DNA of 64,000 bases from Anaerolineales bacterium (GTDB lineage Bacteria; Chloroflexota; Anaerolineae; Anaerolineales; Villigracilaceae), in assembly GCA_030583905.1 (NCBI GenBank), contig CP129481.1, positions 1,488,001-1,552,000 on the forward strand, read 5' to 3'. Shown in pieces: positions 26,086-34,699 of the stretch (position 1 is its first letter; the number at the start of each line of letters is the position of its first letter). The notes under the pieces are model-generated. The model made no database searches. It was given only the letters and a program-made list of their open reading frames with translations, and had not been told where the DNA came from. The translations under genes were made by a program, and so were the position numbers.

Positions 26086-26937
26086 ATGTTGGAATTGTCA
26101 TCCCTTCAGCCTGTGGACTATCTCGCCATTGGTCATGTCGCTGTGGATTTAACGCCGCATGGTAAACAACTCGGCGGGACGGTTTCCTATGCGGCGTTGA
26201 CGGCACAGGCGCTCGGTCTGCGGGTGGGGATCGTCACCTCGGCGGGGACGGATGCACCGTTGCAGGCTTTGAATGGGATACAGATATTCAACATCCCAAC
26301 TGAAACCAGCACGATTTTCGAAAACGTCGAAACGGAGAACGGACGCAGGCAGACCTTGCATCATCAAGCCGCGCCGATCACTTTTGAGCAGGTTCCACAA
26401 GTTTGGCGGGATTCGCCCATTGTTCATCTCGCTCCCATCGCGCAGGAGGTGGATATGGCGATGGCGGGACAATTCCCGTCGTCGTGGGTGGGTGTCACAC
26501 CGCAGGGCTGGATGCGAACGTGGGATGAGCAAGGTCGGGTTGTGGCAAAAGCTTGGGAAAACAGCGAGCAGGTTCTCGGTCAGGTTGGATGCGTGGTGAT
26601 GAGCGTCGAGGATGTGGAACGCGATCTGGAGCTTGTCGAATGGATGGCGCATCATACCCGTCTGCTTTGTCTCACGGAAGGGGAGTTGGGGTCGGTCTTG
26701 TACTGGAATGGAGACCGGCGCCGCTTTCGTCCGCCATCCATCGAGGAAGTTGACTCAACAGGCGCGGGCGATATTTTTGCGGCTGCATTTTTTTCGCGTT
26801 TGCGCGGCACGCGTGACCCGTGGGAGGCGGCGCGGTTCGCCACCAGCCTTGCGGCTCATTCGGTGGCGCGTGCCGGTTTGGATGGAATTCCGACCCGTGC
26901 AGAGATCGAGCATTGTTTGATGGAGGTTTTATCTTGA
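26086..26937 (+). CDS. PfkB-family carbohydrate/nucleoside kinase
   Basis: 283 residues from ATG 26086. Ribokinase fold: GGTVSYAALTAQALGL is the N-terminal substrate motif and DSTGAGDIFAAAFFSRL is the C-terminal anion hole with catalytic Asp. The protein is short for the family and its sugar or nucleoside substrate cannot be told. The start follows a TATAAT by 7 bases. Its TGA overlaps the TTG start of parA, so it is the first gene of the partition operon. Confidence 0.85.
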   Translation: MLELSSLQPVDYLAIGHVAVDLTPHGKQLGGTVSYAALTAQALGLRVGIVTSAGTDAPLQALNGIQIFNIPTETSTIFENVETENGRRQTLHHQAAPITFEQVPQVWRDSPIVHLAPIAQEVDMAMAGQFPSSWVGVTPQGWMRTWDEQGRVVAKAWENSEQVLGQVGCVVMSVEDVERDLELVEWMAHHTRLLCLTEGELGSVLYWNGDRRRFRPPSIEEVDSTGAGDIFAAAFFSRLRGTRDPWEAARFATSLAAHSVARAGLDGIPTRAEIEHCLMEVLS

Positions 26938-27704
26938 CGAAGATCTATACCTTGGTGAACCAGAAAGGCGGTGTCGGGAAGACCACGTCCACGATCAATA
27001 TTGCGGCGTATCTGGCGCGCATGGGGCAGCGTGTGCTGGTGGTGGATCTCGACCCGCAGGCGAATGCCACATCTTGTTTGGGCGTGGACAAGCTCAATGT
27101 GCAGGGCGGCACCTATGAAGCGCTGTTGGGGGATGGGGATGTTTTCCCGCATATTTTGTTGAACGAGCGTTTGCGGCTGTCGCTGCTTCCTTCGTCACCG
27201 TCGCTGGCGGGTGCGGAAGTGGAACTGGTGGATGAATTGGCGCGCGAGTCGCGTTTGCGCAAAGCAATCCAGAAGGTGGCGGACCGCTACGATTATATTT
27301 TTGTAGACTGTCCGCCTTCGCTCGGTCTATTAACCGTGAACGGGTTGATGGCGGCGATGGATGGGGTCATCGTCCCGGTGCAATGTGAGTATCTCGCGCT
27401 CGAAGGGCTGGGACAGCTGACTCAGACCATTGAGCGGGTTCGTTCGCTGTTGTTTCCTGAGTTGACGGTGCGTGGCGTGGTGTTGACGATGTTCGACAGC
27501 CGTACCAATCTCTCCAACGATGTGGTGGACGAAGTGAATCGGCACTTTCCGAATCAGGTGTTCAAGAACATTATTCCGCGCAGTGTGCGTCTGGCGGAGG
27601 CGCCTTCGTATGGACTGCCGATCTCGGAGTATGCTCCCACGTCCGTTGGTGCGCTGGCGTATGAAGCGCTGGCAAAGGAATTGTTGAAAGGCGATAGAGT
27701 TTAA
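26934..27704 (+). CDS. parA: chromosome partitioning ATPase ParA
   Basis: 256 residues from TTG 26934 (overlaps the preceding TGA; GGAGG at 26922-26926). The deviant Walker A is QKGGVGKTTSTIN, Walker A' is VVDLDPQANAT and Walker B is IFVDCPPSLG; GVVLTMFDSRTNLS and VIPR-type IIPRSVRLAEAPSYG are typical of Soj. It drives origin segregation with ParB. An upstream extension of the frame overlaps the kinase gene and is not used. Confidence 0.95.
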   Translation: MTKIYTLVNQKGGVGKTTSTINIAAYLARMGQRVLVVDLDPQANATSCLGVDKLNVQGGTYEALLGDGDVFPHILLNERLRLSLLPSSPSLAGAEVELVDELARESRLRKAIQKVADRYDYIFVDCPPSLGLLTVNGLMAAMDGVIVPVQCEYLALEGLGQLTQTIERVRSLLFPELTVRGVVLTMFDSRTNLSNDVVDEVNRHFPNQVFKNIIPRSVRLAEAPSYGLPISEYAPTSVGALAYEALAKELLKGDRV

Positions 27705-27705
27705 A

Positions 27706-27771
27706 ATCACAGATCAACGCAGATGACATGGATTGCGGCTCGATAGACGCAGCCCCTTTCATTTGTGGTTG
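27706..27771. repeat. degenerate CACAGAT-type palindrome, parA-parB
   Basis: CACAGATCAACGCAGAT (from 27708) and the distant ATTTGTGGTTGAA (27761-27773) are an imperfect copy of the element at 21119. It occupies the whole parA-parB spacer. Confidence 0.5.
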
Positions 27772-27782
27772 AAGGAGCAAAG

Positions 27783-28637
27783 ATGGCTCAACGAAAAGGT
27801 TTAGGCAAGGGATTGGATGCGCTCATTCCGGGCGGAAAACCAGTTTCTCCGTCTGGGACTGGAAGCGGTGTACAGCAGGTGGCGGTGGATGCGATCAAGA
27901 TGAATCCGCGCCAGCCGCGCGTGCATTTCTCGCAGGAGGAATTGAACGAACTGGCGGCGTCGATTCGGGAACATGGCGTAATCCAGCCTCTGATCGTCTC
28001 CCCGAACGGCGATGGGACCTTCGTCCTGATCGCGGGCGAGCGCCGTTGGCACGCCTCCCAGCGTGCCGGTTTGCGGACCGTGCCTGTCATCACGCGGCAG
28101 GCGAATAATCAGGAATTGCTTGAGATCGCGCTGATTGAGAACGTCCAGCGTGCGGATCTGAACCCGATGGAAGAGGCTGAGGCTTATCATCAATTGGCGG
28201 AGGATTTTGGGCTTTCGCACGAGATGATCGCCAAGCGCGTCGGCAAGAGCCGCGTGGCAGTGACCAACACCATGCGTCTGCTCGGGCTCGCGGATGCGGT
28301 CAAGCAGGCGTTGGTGGATGGCAAGATCACCGAAGGGCATGCGCGCGCCTTGTTGGCGCTCTCCACCCAAAAGGCGCAGACAGCCGCCTTGCAAACGATC
28401 ATGAACCTTTCGCTGAGCGTCCGTCAGGCGGAGGAATTGGTGCGCAAGTTGACTGGCAGTAAACCCGTCAAAGCCAGGAAGCCGATGCGCAACGCCAATT
28501 TAACAGACGTGGAAAAACGTCTCCAGCGCAGTTTGGGGACGAAGGTCGCTTTGAAGCATGGCAAAAAGGGCGGCACGGTGACGATCTATTATTATTCGGA
28601 TGAAGAGTTGGATGTGTTACTGGAGAAGTTGACGTGA
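27783..28637 (+). CDS. parB: chromosome partitioning protein ParB
   Basis: 284 residues from ATG 27783, preceded by GAAGGAG. The N-terminus MAQRKGLGKGLDALIPGG is the ParA-stimulating peptide. Then come the CTPase/ParB domain (IKMNPRQPRVHFSQEEL, GERRWHASQRAG, ENVQRADLNPMEEAEAY), an HTH (about 150-190, IAKRVGKSRVAVTNTMRLL) and a C-terminal dimer domain. It binds parS and loads SMC. No perfect parS is visible in this window. Confidence 0.95.
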   Translation: MAQRKGLGKGLDALIPGGKPVSPSGTGSGVQQVAVDAIKMNPRQPRVHFSQEELNELAASIREHGVIQPLIVSPNGDGTFVLIAGERRWHASQRAGLRTVPVITRQANNQELLEIALIENVQRADLNPMEEAEAYHQLAEDFGLSHEMIAKRVGKSRVAVTNTMRLLGLADAVKQALVDGKITEGHARALLALSTQKAQTAALQTIMNLSLSVRQAEELVRKLTGSKPVKARKPMRNANLTDVEKRLQRSLGTKVALKHGKKGGTVTIYYYSDEELDVLLEKLT

Positions 28638-30214
28638 AACTTCTCTACAACGCTAATATCCGTACTTTTGATTCTGCCAATCCGCTCGCCGAAGCGATCC
28701 TCATCGCAGGCGGGCGGATCATTGCAGTGGGTGGCAAATCCACGCTTGAATCTCTTGCGCACGGCAAAGTGGACAAGCAGGACATGCAGGGCAAAACCAT
28801 CTTGCCTGGGCTGACCGACGCGCACATCCACATTCAGCATTACGCGCTGGGACTCTCCAAAGTGGATTGCGAAACAAAGACAAAAGAAGAATGTCTGCGG
28901 CGGGTGGGGGAGCGGGCGAAAACGCTCAAGTCCGGCGAATGGGTCCTGGGACATGGCTGGCAACAAAACGACTGGGATGGAAACTTTCCAACCGCTGATG
29001 AACTCGATGCTGTCTCCCCGCACAACCCCGTCTATCTCACTGCCAAGTCGCTCCATGCGGCGTGGGCGAACACCTCCGCGCTGAAACTGGCGAACATCAC
29101 CGATTCCACGTCAGACCCGAAGGACGGTGCAATTCAACGCGATGCGCACGGTCACGCCGCGGGTATTTTGCTAGAAACCGCCATGGGACTTGTATCCAGC
29201 GCGGTTCCAGAATCAAGCATCCCCGAAGTTGCCGAAGCGATTGAAAAGGCACAGCCAATCCTCTGGCGCATGGGCATCACCGGCATCCACGATTTCGACC
29301 GCCGCGAATCCTTCATGGCGTTGCAATTGCTTCGCGCGCAAAACAAACTCCGCTTGCGTGTGTGCAAAAATATCCCCGTTGAAAGCGTGGAACAGGCGAA
29401 CGACCTCGGCTTGCGCACGGGCTTCGGCGACGAGTGGTTGTGGCTTGGCTCGGTAAAAGCTTTTATGGATGGCGCGCTCGGTCCGCGCACCGCGGCGATG
29501 ATCGAGCCGTATGAGGGCGAACCGCACAACAAGGGCATCCTCAACATGGACGGCGAGGAACTTTTTGAGCATTGCCGAAAAGCCGCCGATGTTGGTTTGA
29601 GCATGACCGTCCACGCGATTGGCGACAAAGCCAACCACGAAGTGTTGAATGCTTTCGAGCAATTGCGAAATTACGAAACACAAAACAATCTGCCGCACCT
29701 GCGTCATCGCATCGAGCATGTGCAGGTCATCCACCCCGATGACGCGCCGCGCCTTGCGAAACTAAATGTCATTGCTTCGATGCAACCCATCCATGCCACG
29801 TCGGACATGCACGCCGCCGACCGCTACTGGGGTAAACGCGCAAAATTCTCCTACGCCTGGCGCGACCAGTTGAACTTCGGCGCGCCGCTTGCTTTTGGAT
29901 CGGATGCGCCCGTGGAATCGCCCAACCCGTTTTTGGGAATCTACGCCGCCGTGACGCGCAAGCGCGCCGACGCCTCGGACTCCGACCCTGTCTGGTTCCC
30001 TGACCAAGCTTTGACCTTGTCTGAAGCGTTCTCCGCCTACTCGTTGGGCGCCGCCTACGCCGCCAACGCGGAGCACCGCCTTGGCAAGCTCGCTGAAAAT
30101 TTCCACGCCGACTTGATCGTTCTCGACGCTGATCCGTTCGAAATCCCCCCAAAAGACCTGTTGACATTGAACGTGAATTCTGTAATGATAAACGGAGACT
30201 GGGTTTTGCAATAA
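28634..30214 (+). CDS. YtcJ-type amidohydrolase
   Basis: 526 residues from GTG 28634, which overlaps the parB TGA (GTGA). Amidohydrolase 3 family: LPGLTDAHIHIQH (metal histidines), VKAFMDGALGPRT (carboxylated lysine position), MTVHAIGDKAN, RHRIEHVQV and FGSDAPVESPNP (Asp). No signal peptide, so it is cytosolic. It hydrolyses C-N bonds in a substrate that cannot be named. It is the last gene of the pfkB-parAB transcription unit. Confidence 0.9.
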   Translation: MKLLYNANIRTFDSANPLAEAILIAGGRIIAVGGKSTLESLAHGKVDKQDMQGKTILPGLTDAHIHIQHYALGLSKVDCETKTKEECLRRVGERAKTLKSGEWVLGHGWQQNDWDGNFPTADELDAVSPHNPVYLTAKSLHAAWANTSALKLANITDSTSDPKDGAIQRDAHGHAAGILLETAMGLVSSAVPESSIPEVAEAIEKAQPILWRMGITGIHDFDRRESFMALQLLRAQNKLRLRVCKNIPVESVEQANDLGLRTGFGDEWLWLGSVKAFMDGALGPRTAAMIEPYEGEPHNKGILNMDGEELFEHCRKAADVGLSMTVHAIGDKANHEVLNAFEQLRNYETQNNLPHLRHRIEHVQVIHPDDAPRLAKLNVIASMQPIHATSDMHAADRYWGKRAKFSYAWRDQLNFGAPLAFGSDAPVESPNPFLGIYAAVTRKRADASDSDPVWFPDQALTLSEAFSAYSLGAAYAANAEHRLGKLAENFHADLIVLDADPFEIPPKDLLTLNVNSVMINGDWVLQ

Positions 30215-30227
30215 AATCTTACAGGTA

Positions 30228-31256
30228 ATGACCATGTCCCAAAACCTTCCGAAGCTTACCCCTGAAATGCTGATACCCCGTATGGGCGAATATATCGTCC
30301 AGAAGGGGTTGGTCAGCGAAAACGACCTGCAAAAAGCACTTGCCTATCAACAGGAGCAGATCGCCAAGGGGATTCCCTGCCTGATCGGTCAGTCGTTGAT
30401 GGATTTGGGGTTTCTGGATCGGGATACGCTCGATCAGGTGGTCACCGAACAGATCATTCAGCTCCGCTCTGCTTTGCAGGCGGCGAACCGTAATCTGGAA
30501 CAGCGCGTCAAAGACCGCACGGCGGATTTGAACGAAGCGCTCAACAGGCTTTCGGAACTTAATCAAATGAAGGCAAATTTCGTGTCGAACATCTCGCACG
30601 AGTTACGCACGCCATTAACACATATCAAAGGCTATCTTGAACTGCTGGTGACCGAGTCGCTGGGGGCTATTGCGGAAGAACAGCGGCATGCCCTGTCTGT
30701 CAGTCAGCGTGCGGCGGCTCGGCTCGAAGGTTTGATCGAAGACCTGATCATGTTCTCGCTGGCTTCACGCGGCGAGATGAGCATGAAAATGGATAAGGTG
30801 GATATCCGCCGGCTTGCATCGCTTGCGGTCAAAGCTGCGGTGAATAAGGCAGAAGATCGAGGCGTCAAATTACAGGTCTCTGCAGCGGATGGCGTTCCCG
30901 CCGTGCAGGCAGACCCGGAGAAGATCGGCTGGGTGTTGAATCAACTTCTTGATAACGGGATCAAGTTCACCCCGTCGGGAGGAAGCGTGATGGTCAGTTT
31001 GAAGGAGGAGGGGATCAATCTTGTCATGCTTTCCGTAACCGATAGCGGCATCGGAATCCCGCCGCATCGTATGAAGGAGATCTTCGAGCCGTTCCATCAA
31101 TTGGATGGTTCGTCCACGCGTCATTACGGCGGGACGGGGCTTGGGCTTTCGCTTGTGCGGCAGGTGATTGAGGCGCACGGTTCGCTGCTGGATGTGCAGT
31201 CGGTGGAGGGGAAGGGCACTACGTTCAAGTTCCCATTGCTGGCGGTACGTGATTAG
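30228..31256 (+). CDS. soluble sensor histidine kinase with MshEN-like N-terminus
   Basis: 342 residues, no membrane helix. The N-terminal 80 residues (MGEYIVQKGLVSENDLQKALAYQQ, IGQSLMDLGFLDRDTLDQVV) resemble the paired-helix domain at the N-terminus of type II secretion/type IV pilus ATPases. A coiled coil (about 75-115) leads to HisKA with His124 (ISHELRTPL) and the ATPase domain (QLLDNGIKFTP, DSGIGIP, GGTGLGLS). The next gene, a second kinase, starts at the base after its stop. Confidence 0.9.
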   Translation: MTMSQNLPKLTPEMLIPRMGEYIVQKGLVSENDLQKALAYQQEQIAKGIPCLIGQSLMDLGFLDRDTLDQVVTEQIIQLRSALQAANRNLEQRVKDRTADLNEALNRLSELNQMKANFVSNISHELRTPLTHIKGYLELLVTESLGAIAEEQRHALSVSQRAAARLEGLIEDLIMFSLASRGEMSMKMDKVDIRRLASLAVKAAVNKAEDRGVKLQVSAADGVPAVQADPEKIGWVLNQLLDNGIKFTPSGGSVMVSLKEEGINLVMLSVTDSGIGIPPHRMKEIFEPFHQLDGSSTRHYGGTGLGLSLVRQVIEAHGSLLDVQSVEGKGTTFKFPLLAVRD

Positions 31257-32444
31257 ATGGACTTATCAACGCTTACCCAACTGCATCAAATTTTTCAGGA
31301 AGTGCAAAACCAGCAGGATTGGAAAACCGCGCTGGATAAATTGTTCCTGTCCATGCGCTCTTCTTTTGTGTTCGATAATGTAGCCATCTATCTGGCGGAC
31401 CGGCAGGCGCGCGGTTTGGATGTGGTGTATGCGCGTGCGATGGGTCGCGGGAAGACTGCCGAGGCGGACGCTGCCTGGGGGGAGAGTGTGGCGAACGATG
31501 TCATCTCCAATAGACGCGTGGTATTGCGTGAGCCAAAGGAAAAGAGCGAAATCAAAGATCGTATGTCGCAGACGTATTTGTTGGGCATACCTTTGAGCAT
31601 CGGCACGAAGGTGCGCGGCGCGTTATTGTTCGTCCGTTTTGGCGGTCCGCAATATACTGATCTACATTTGCATTTGGCATCGTTGCAGGCGTTTTGGTCT
31701 GCGGCACTGCTCGAACGAAAGGAATTGGGGGAGGCACGCGCTGAATTGGATTCGGTCCAGCGTCAGATGCGCCTTCAGGATGATTTTGTCTCGACCATTT
31801 CGCACGAATTACGCACGCCGCTCGGGTTCATTAAGGGCTATTCCACCAGTCTTTTGCGTCAGGACACCACATGGGATGACGAAACGCAGCGTGAATTTCT
31901 AACCATCATCGACGAGGAAGCCGACCGTCTCACACGCCTGATCGAGGATATGCTCGAATCTGCCCGCCTGCAGAGCAAGACATTGCAGTTCAAATTTTCA
32001 CCGATCCGGCTGGACGCGCTTGTGAGGGATGTTGCCACGCGGGTGAAGACGCATCATCCGGAATTGGAGATCGATTTCCAGCTCGAATCCCTGCCGCCGG
32101 TGCTGGGAGACGGCGTGCGTCTTTCGCAGGTTTTCGAGAATCTGTTCAGCAATGCCATCAAGTATGCTCCCAAGTCGAAGATCAGCATTGCGACAAAAAG
32201 TGCTGATAAGAGGGTCTTGATCTCTTTTGCAGATCAAGGCGATGGTATTCCAGAAGATTTTCTTCCGTTTTTGTTCGAGCGTTTTTACCGCGTTCCCGGC
32301 GAACGAACTGTCACGGGCACGGGCTTGGGGTTATATATTTGCAAGCAAATTGTCATGGCACATCATGGTAAGATTTGGGTAGAGTCGGTGTTGGATGCGG
32401 GTACGACCTTTTTTATTGAGTTGCCCGCCGATCCAACGCTTTGA
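31257..32444 (+). CDS. GAF-domain sensor histidine kinase
   Basis: 395 residues, soluble. A GAF-like sensory domain (about 5-155) is followed by a short coiled coil, HisKA with His183 (STISHELRTPLGF) and a HATPase domain (NLFSNAIKYAP, DQGDGIP, TGTGLGLYICKQ). It follows the first kinase without a gap (TAGATG) and precedes an OmpR-type regulator by 33 bases, so the three probably form one phosphorelay set. Confidence 0.93.
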   Translation: MDLSTLTQLHQIFQEVQNQQDWKTALDKLFLSMRSSFVFDNVAIYLADRQARGLDVVYARAMGRGKTAEADAAWGESVANDVISNRRVVLREPKEKSEIKDRMSQTYLLGIPLSIGTKVRGALLFVRFGGPQYTDLHLHLASLQAFWSAALLERKELGEARAELDSVQRQMRLQDDFVSTISHELRTPLGFIKGYSTSLLRQDTTWDDETQREFLTIIDEEADRLTRLIEDMLESARLQSKTLQFKFSPIRLDALVRDVATRVKTHHPELEIDFQLESLPPVLGDGVRLSQVFENLFSNAIKYAPKSKISIATKSADKRVLISFADQGDGIPEDFLPFLFERFYRVPGERTVTGTGLGLYICKQIVMAHHGKIWVESVLDAGTTFFIELPADPTL

Positions 32445-32477
32445 GCGGTCCATTCCATTGTTCCAAGGAGATTCATT

Positions 32478-33173
32478 ATGGCAAAGCGTATTTTGATCGT
32501 GGACGATGAACCTCGTTATCTGCGTCTTCTGGAAGCAAATTTGCGAACCGAAGGCTATGAAGTTGCGACAGCGCAGGATGGCTTGCAGGCATTGGATGTC
32601 TTTTCGGCACAGCCGATCGATCTGGTGCTTTTGGATGTGATGATGCCGCGTCTGGACGGGTTCGCAACCTGTCAGCGGCTGCGTGAGTTTTCCAATGTGC
32701 CGATCGTGATCCTGACCGCGCGCGGCGAAGAGCAGGACCGAGTGCGCGGACTGGACCTCGGTGCCGACGACTATCTGGTCAAGCCGTTTTCCGCCACGGA
32801 ATTATTGGCGCGTGTGCGAGCGGTTCTGCGTCGCGCTCAACCTCCCGCAGATGTTGGTCAGGTACGCTTCTTTACGCATGATGATCTCAAGATCGATTTT
32901 GCCCGTGCGGAAGTTTGGCGCGGGGAGGAAGCCATTTCACTCTCCGCCACCGAATATCGCCTCCTTTTGCAGTTCGCGCACAATGTCGGCAAGATACTCA
33001 CCTCCGAGGATTTGCTGACCAGCGTTTGGGGTCCCGAATACAAAAATGACAAGGAAATTTTGTGGGTGAGCATCGCCCGCCTCCGGCAGAAATTGGAACT
33101 GGAAGCCCATACCCCGCGCCACATTGTCACGCGTTCCGGGTTAGGATATCTGATGCCGCCCACTGAATCGTGA
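32478..33173 (+). CDS. OmpR/PhoB-family response regulator
   Basis: 231 residues. Receiver with IVDDEPRY, Asp53 (LLDVMMPRLD), ILTARGEEQ and VKPF; winged helix with SATEYRLLLQFA and WVSIARLRQKLE. AAGGAG lies upstream of ATG. It is the probable target of one or both kinases just upstream, and its sequence is clearly related to the regulator at 18518. Confidence 0.95.
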   Translation: MAKRILIVDDEPRYLRLLEANLRTEGYEVATAQDGLQALDVFSAQPIDLVLLDVMMPRLDGFATCQRLREFSNVPIVILTARGEEQDRVRGLDLGADDYLVKPFSATELLARVRAVLRRAQPPADVGQVRFFTHDDLKIDFARAEVWRGEEAISLSATEYRLLLQFAHNVGKILTSEDLLTSVWGPEYKNDKEILWVSIARLRQKLELEAHTPRHIVTRSGLGYLMPPTES

Positions 33174-33218
33174 CACAGGCGCATGTCATTAAGTTAGGCA
33201 TGTGAGGAAAGTCAGGCT

Positions 33219-34373
33219 ATGCCGAAAAAAAGAATTCTTATTGTCGATTCTGACGTTGCCAGCCGCAATTTTATCGCCCGCATATTGCAGTCGCAGGAGT
33301 ATGATGTGCTTCAAGCCGGCTCTGGCAAAGAGGGATTGATTTTCGCATGGCGCGACCATCCCGACCTTATCATTGTTGACCCGCTTCTCGCGGATCTGAC
33401 GGGGGAAGAATTTGCCTCCAAACTGCGGAACGATCCCCGCACCGAGACCATCACGCTGATCGCCTTGAGCGGCGACCATACGCTTGCCCGCGTTAAATCC
33501 TGCCAGGATGCTGGCTTCAATGAATACATTGTCAAATCCGGACAGGCAGTCTCCATGCTCACGGACGCCCTCAATCGCACCTTTGGGATATCCGAGGATG
33601 CCATGAAACAGGGCGGCTTGTTGATCGTTTTTCTGAGTGCAAAAGGCGGGACAGGCACCTCGTCCATGTGTGCGAATCTTGCCATGAATATCGCATCTCA
33701 CCAGCCGGAGGCGCGTATGGTTGTTGTTGACCTGGTTTTGCCCATTGGGTCGATCTCTCCCATTGTCGGCTATCAGGGAGAGCAGAATATTGTCAGCATT
33801 GCAGATATGTCCGCTTCAGCAACCAACTCCGAGTTTTTCCGACGCGAATTGCCGTTCATGAATATCTGGCGTTTTAGCTTGCTGGCGGGTTCGCCCGATC
33901 CTGAACTCAGCAATCAACTCAACGTTGCGCGGATCTGGGATATTGTGACGGCGTTGAAATCCACCTATGATTATGTTCTGGTGGATATTGGGCGCTCTCT
34001 TTCGCGCATCACGCTGCCTCTTATCCAGCATGCCGACCTGGCTGCGCTGCTGATCAGCACCGATATCAGCACGCTGCCCCTTACGAAAACTCTGATCGAG
34101 TATTTGAAAGGGAAGGGCGTCCATTCGGGCTCGATCTTCTCTATCTTAAATCGTGCAGTTGGGTTGGAAGGGCTTAGCAAGACGGATGCCGAAAACATGC
34201 TGGGCATTACCATTAACGCGGCAATGCCCTACCTTGGTACAAATTTCGCTTTTGCAAACAGCCATCACCAGCCTTTTACGTTAAAATTCCCAAAGGATAC
34301 GGCTTCCATTATCTTTCATGATACGGCGCGGGAGATGGTGAAGTTGGCGCATAAAATGCGCGAAGATGATTAG
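33219..34373 (+). CDS. receiver domain / CpaE-like (MinD-ParA family) ATPase
   Basis: 384 residues. Residues 1-120 are a receiver-like domain with Asp54 (IIVDPLL) and the Lys of YIVKSG; the rest is a SIMIBI ATPase as in the Tad pilus protein CpaE/TadZ. The deviant Walker A reads SAKGGTGTSSM: the signature Lys142 is kept but the usual GKT lysine is Thr147. VVVDLVLP and YVLVDIGRSLS are the later motifs. It sits two genes before CpaF, so a localisation or polar-hub role is likely. Confidence 0.88.
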   Translation: MPKKRILIVDSDVASRNFIARILQSQEYDVLQAGSGKEGLIFAWRDHPDLIIVDPLLADLTGEEFASKLRNDPRTETITLIALSGDHTLARVKSCQDAGFNEYIVKSGQAVSMLTDALNRTFGISEDAMKQGGLLIVFLSAKGGTGTSSMCANLAMNIASHQPEARMVVVDLVLPIGSISPIVGYQGEQNIVSIADMSASATNSEFFRRELPFMNIWRFSLLAGSPDPELSNQLNVARIWDIVTALKSTYDYVLVDIGRSLSRITLPLIQHADLAALLISTDISTLPLTKTLIEYLKGKGVHSGSIFSILNRAVGLEGLSKTDAENMLGITINAAMPYLGTNFAFANSHHQPFTLKFPKDTASIIFHDTAREMVKLAHKMREDD

Positions 34374-34396
34374 CGCTGTTTTTATAGGAGTTAAAG

Positions 34397-34699
34397 ATGA
34401 CCATTGAATACGACGAAAAAGGCAAATACTACACCAACGTGATATCGAAGGTGGCTGTTCCCGCAATTATTCAAACTACAACTCATCTTGTGCGGGGTTC
34501 TGTCCACATCCGGCAGGGTGATCGCTTTAAGGATGAACTTGAGAACAATGAGCGCTATGTGGCTGTGACCGACGCCAGCATCTATGACGCGGATGGAAAG
34601 ATGATCTATAGCGTCCCATTTCTGGCTGTTCAGCGTGAACAGATCGTCTGGGTCATGCCGGTGGAAGACGATGATGAAAACAAGGAAGCGGCAGGATGA
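34397..34699 (+). CDS. small conserved-looking protein of unknown function
   Basis: 100 residues, beta-rich with an acidic tail (VEDDDENK). VRGSVHIRQGDRFKDEL and IYSVPFLAVQREQIVWVMP are the visible strands. I cannot name its family. The overall plan resembles the 80-residue protein at 18274. A ribosome site AGGAG precedes ATG. Its last codons overlap the cpaF-like start, and it lies between the CpaE- and CpaF-like genes. Confidence 0.75.
   Translation: MTIEYDEKGKYYTNVISKVAVPAIIQTTTHLVRGSVHIRQGDRFKDELENNERYVAVTDASIYDADGKMIYSVPFLAVQREQIVWVMPVEDDDENKEAAG

Noticed and set aside
26820-26933. Extended parA start inside the pfkB-like gene
   Set aside because: It lacks a ribosome site and codes no ParA sequence; TTG 26934 has GGAGG upstream and gives a normal N-terminus.
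22234-28640. Replication origin with DnaA boxes or parS
   Set aside because: No TTATNCACA cluster and no GTTNCACGTGNAAC site could be found by eye; CACGTG cores seen at about 4550, 37285 and 38313 do not match parS flanks.
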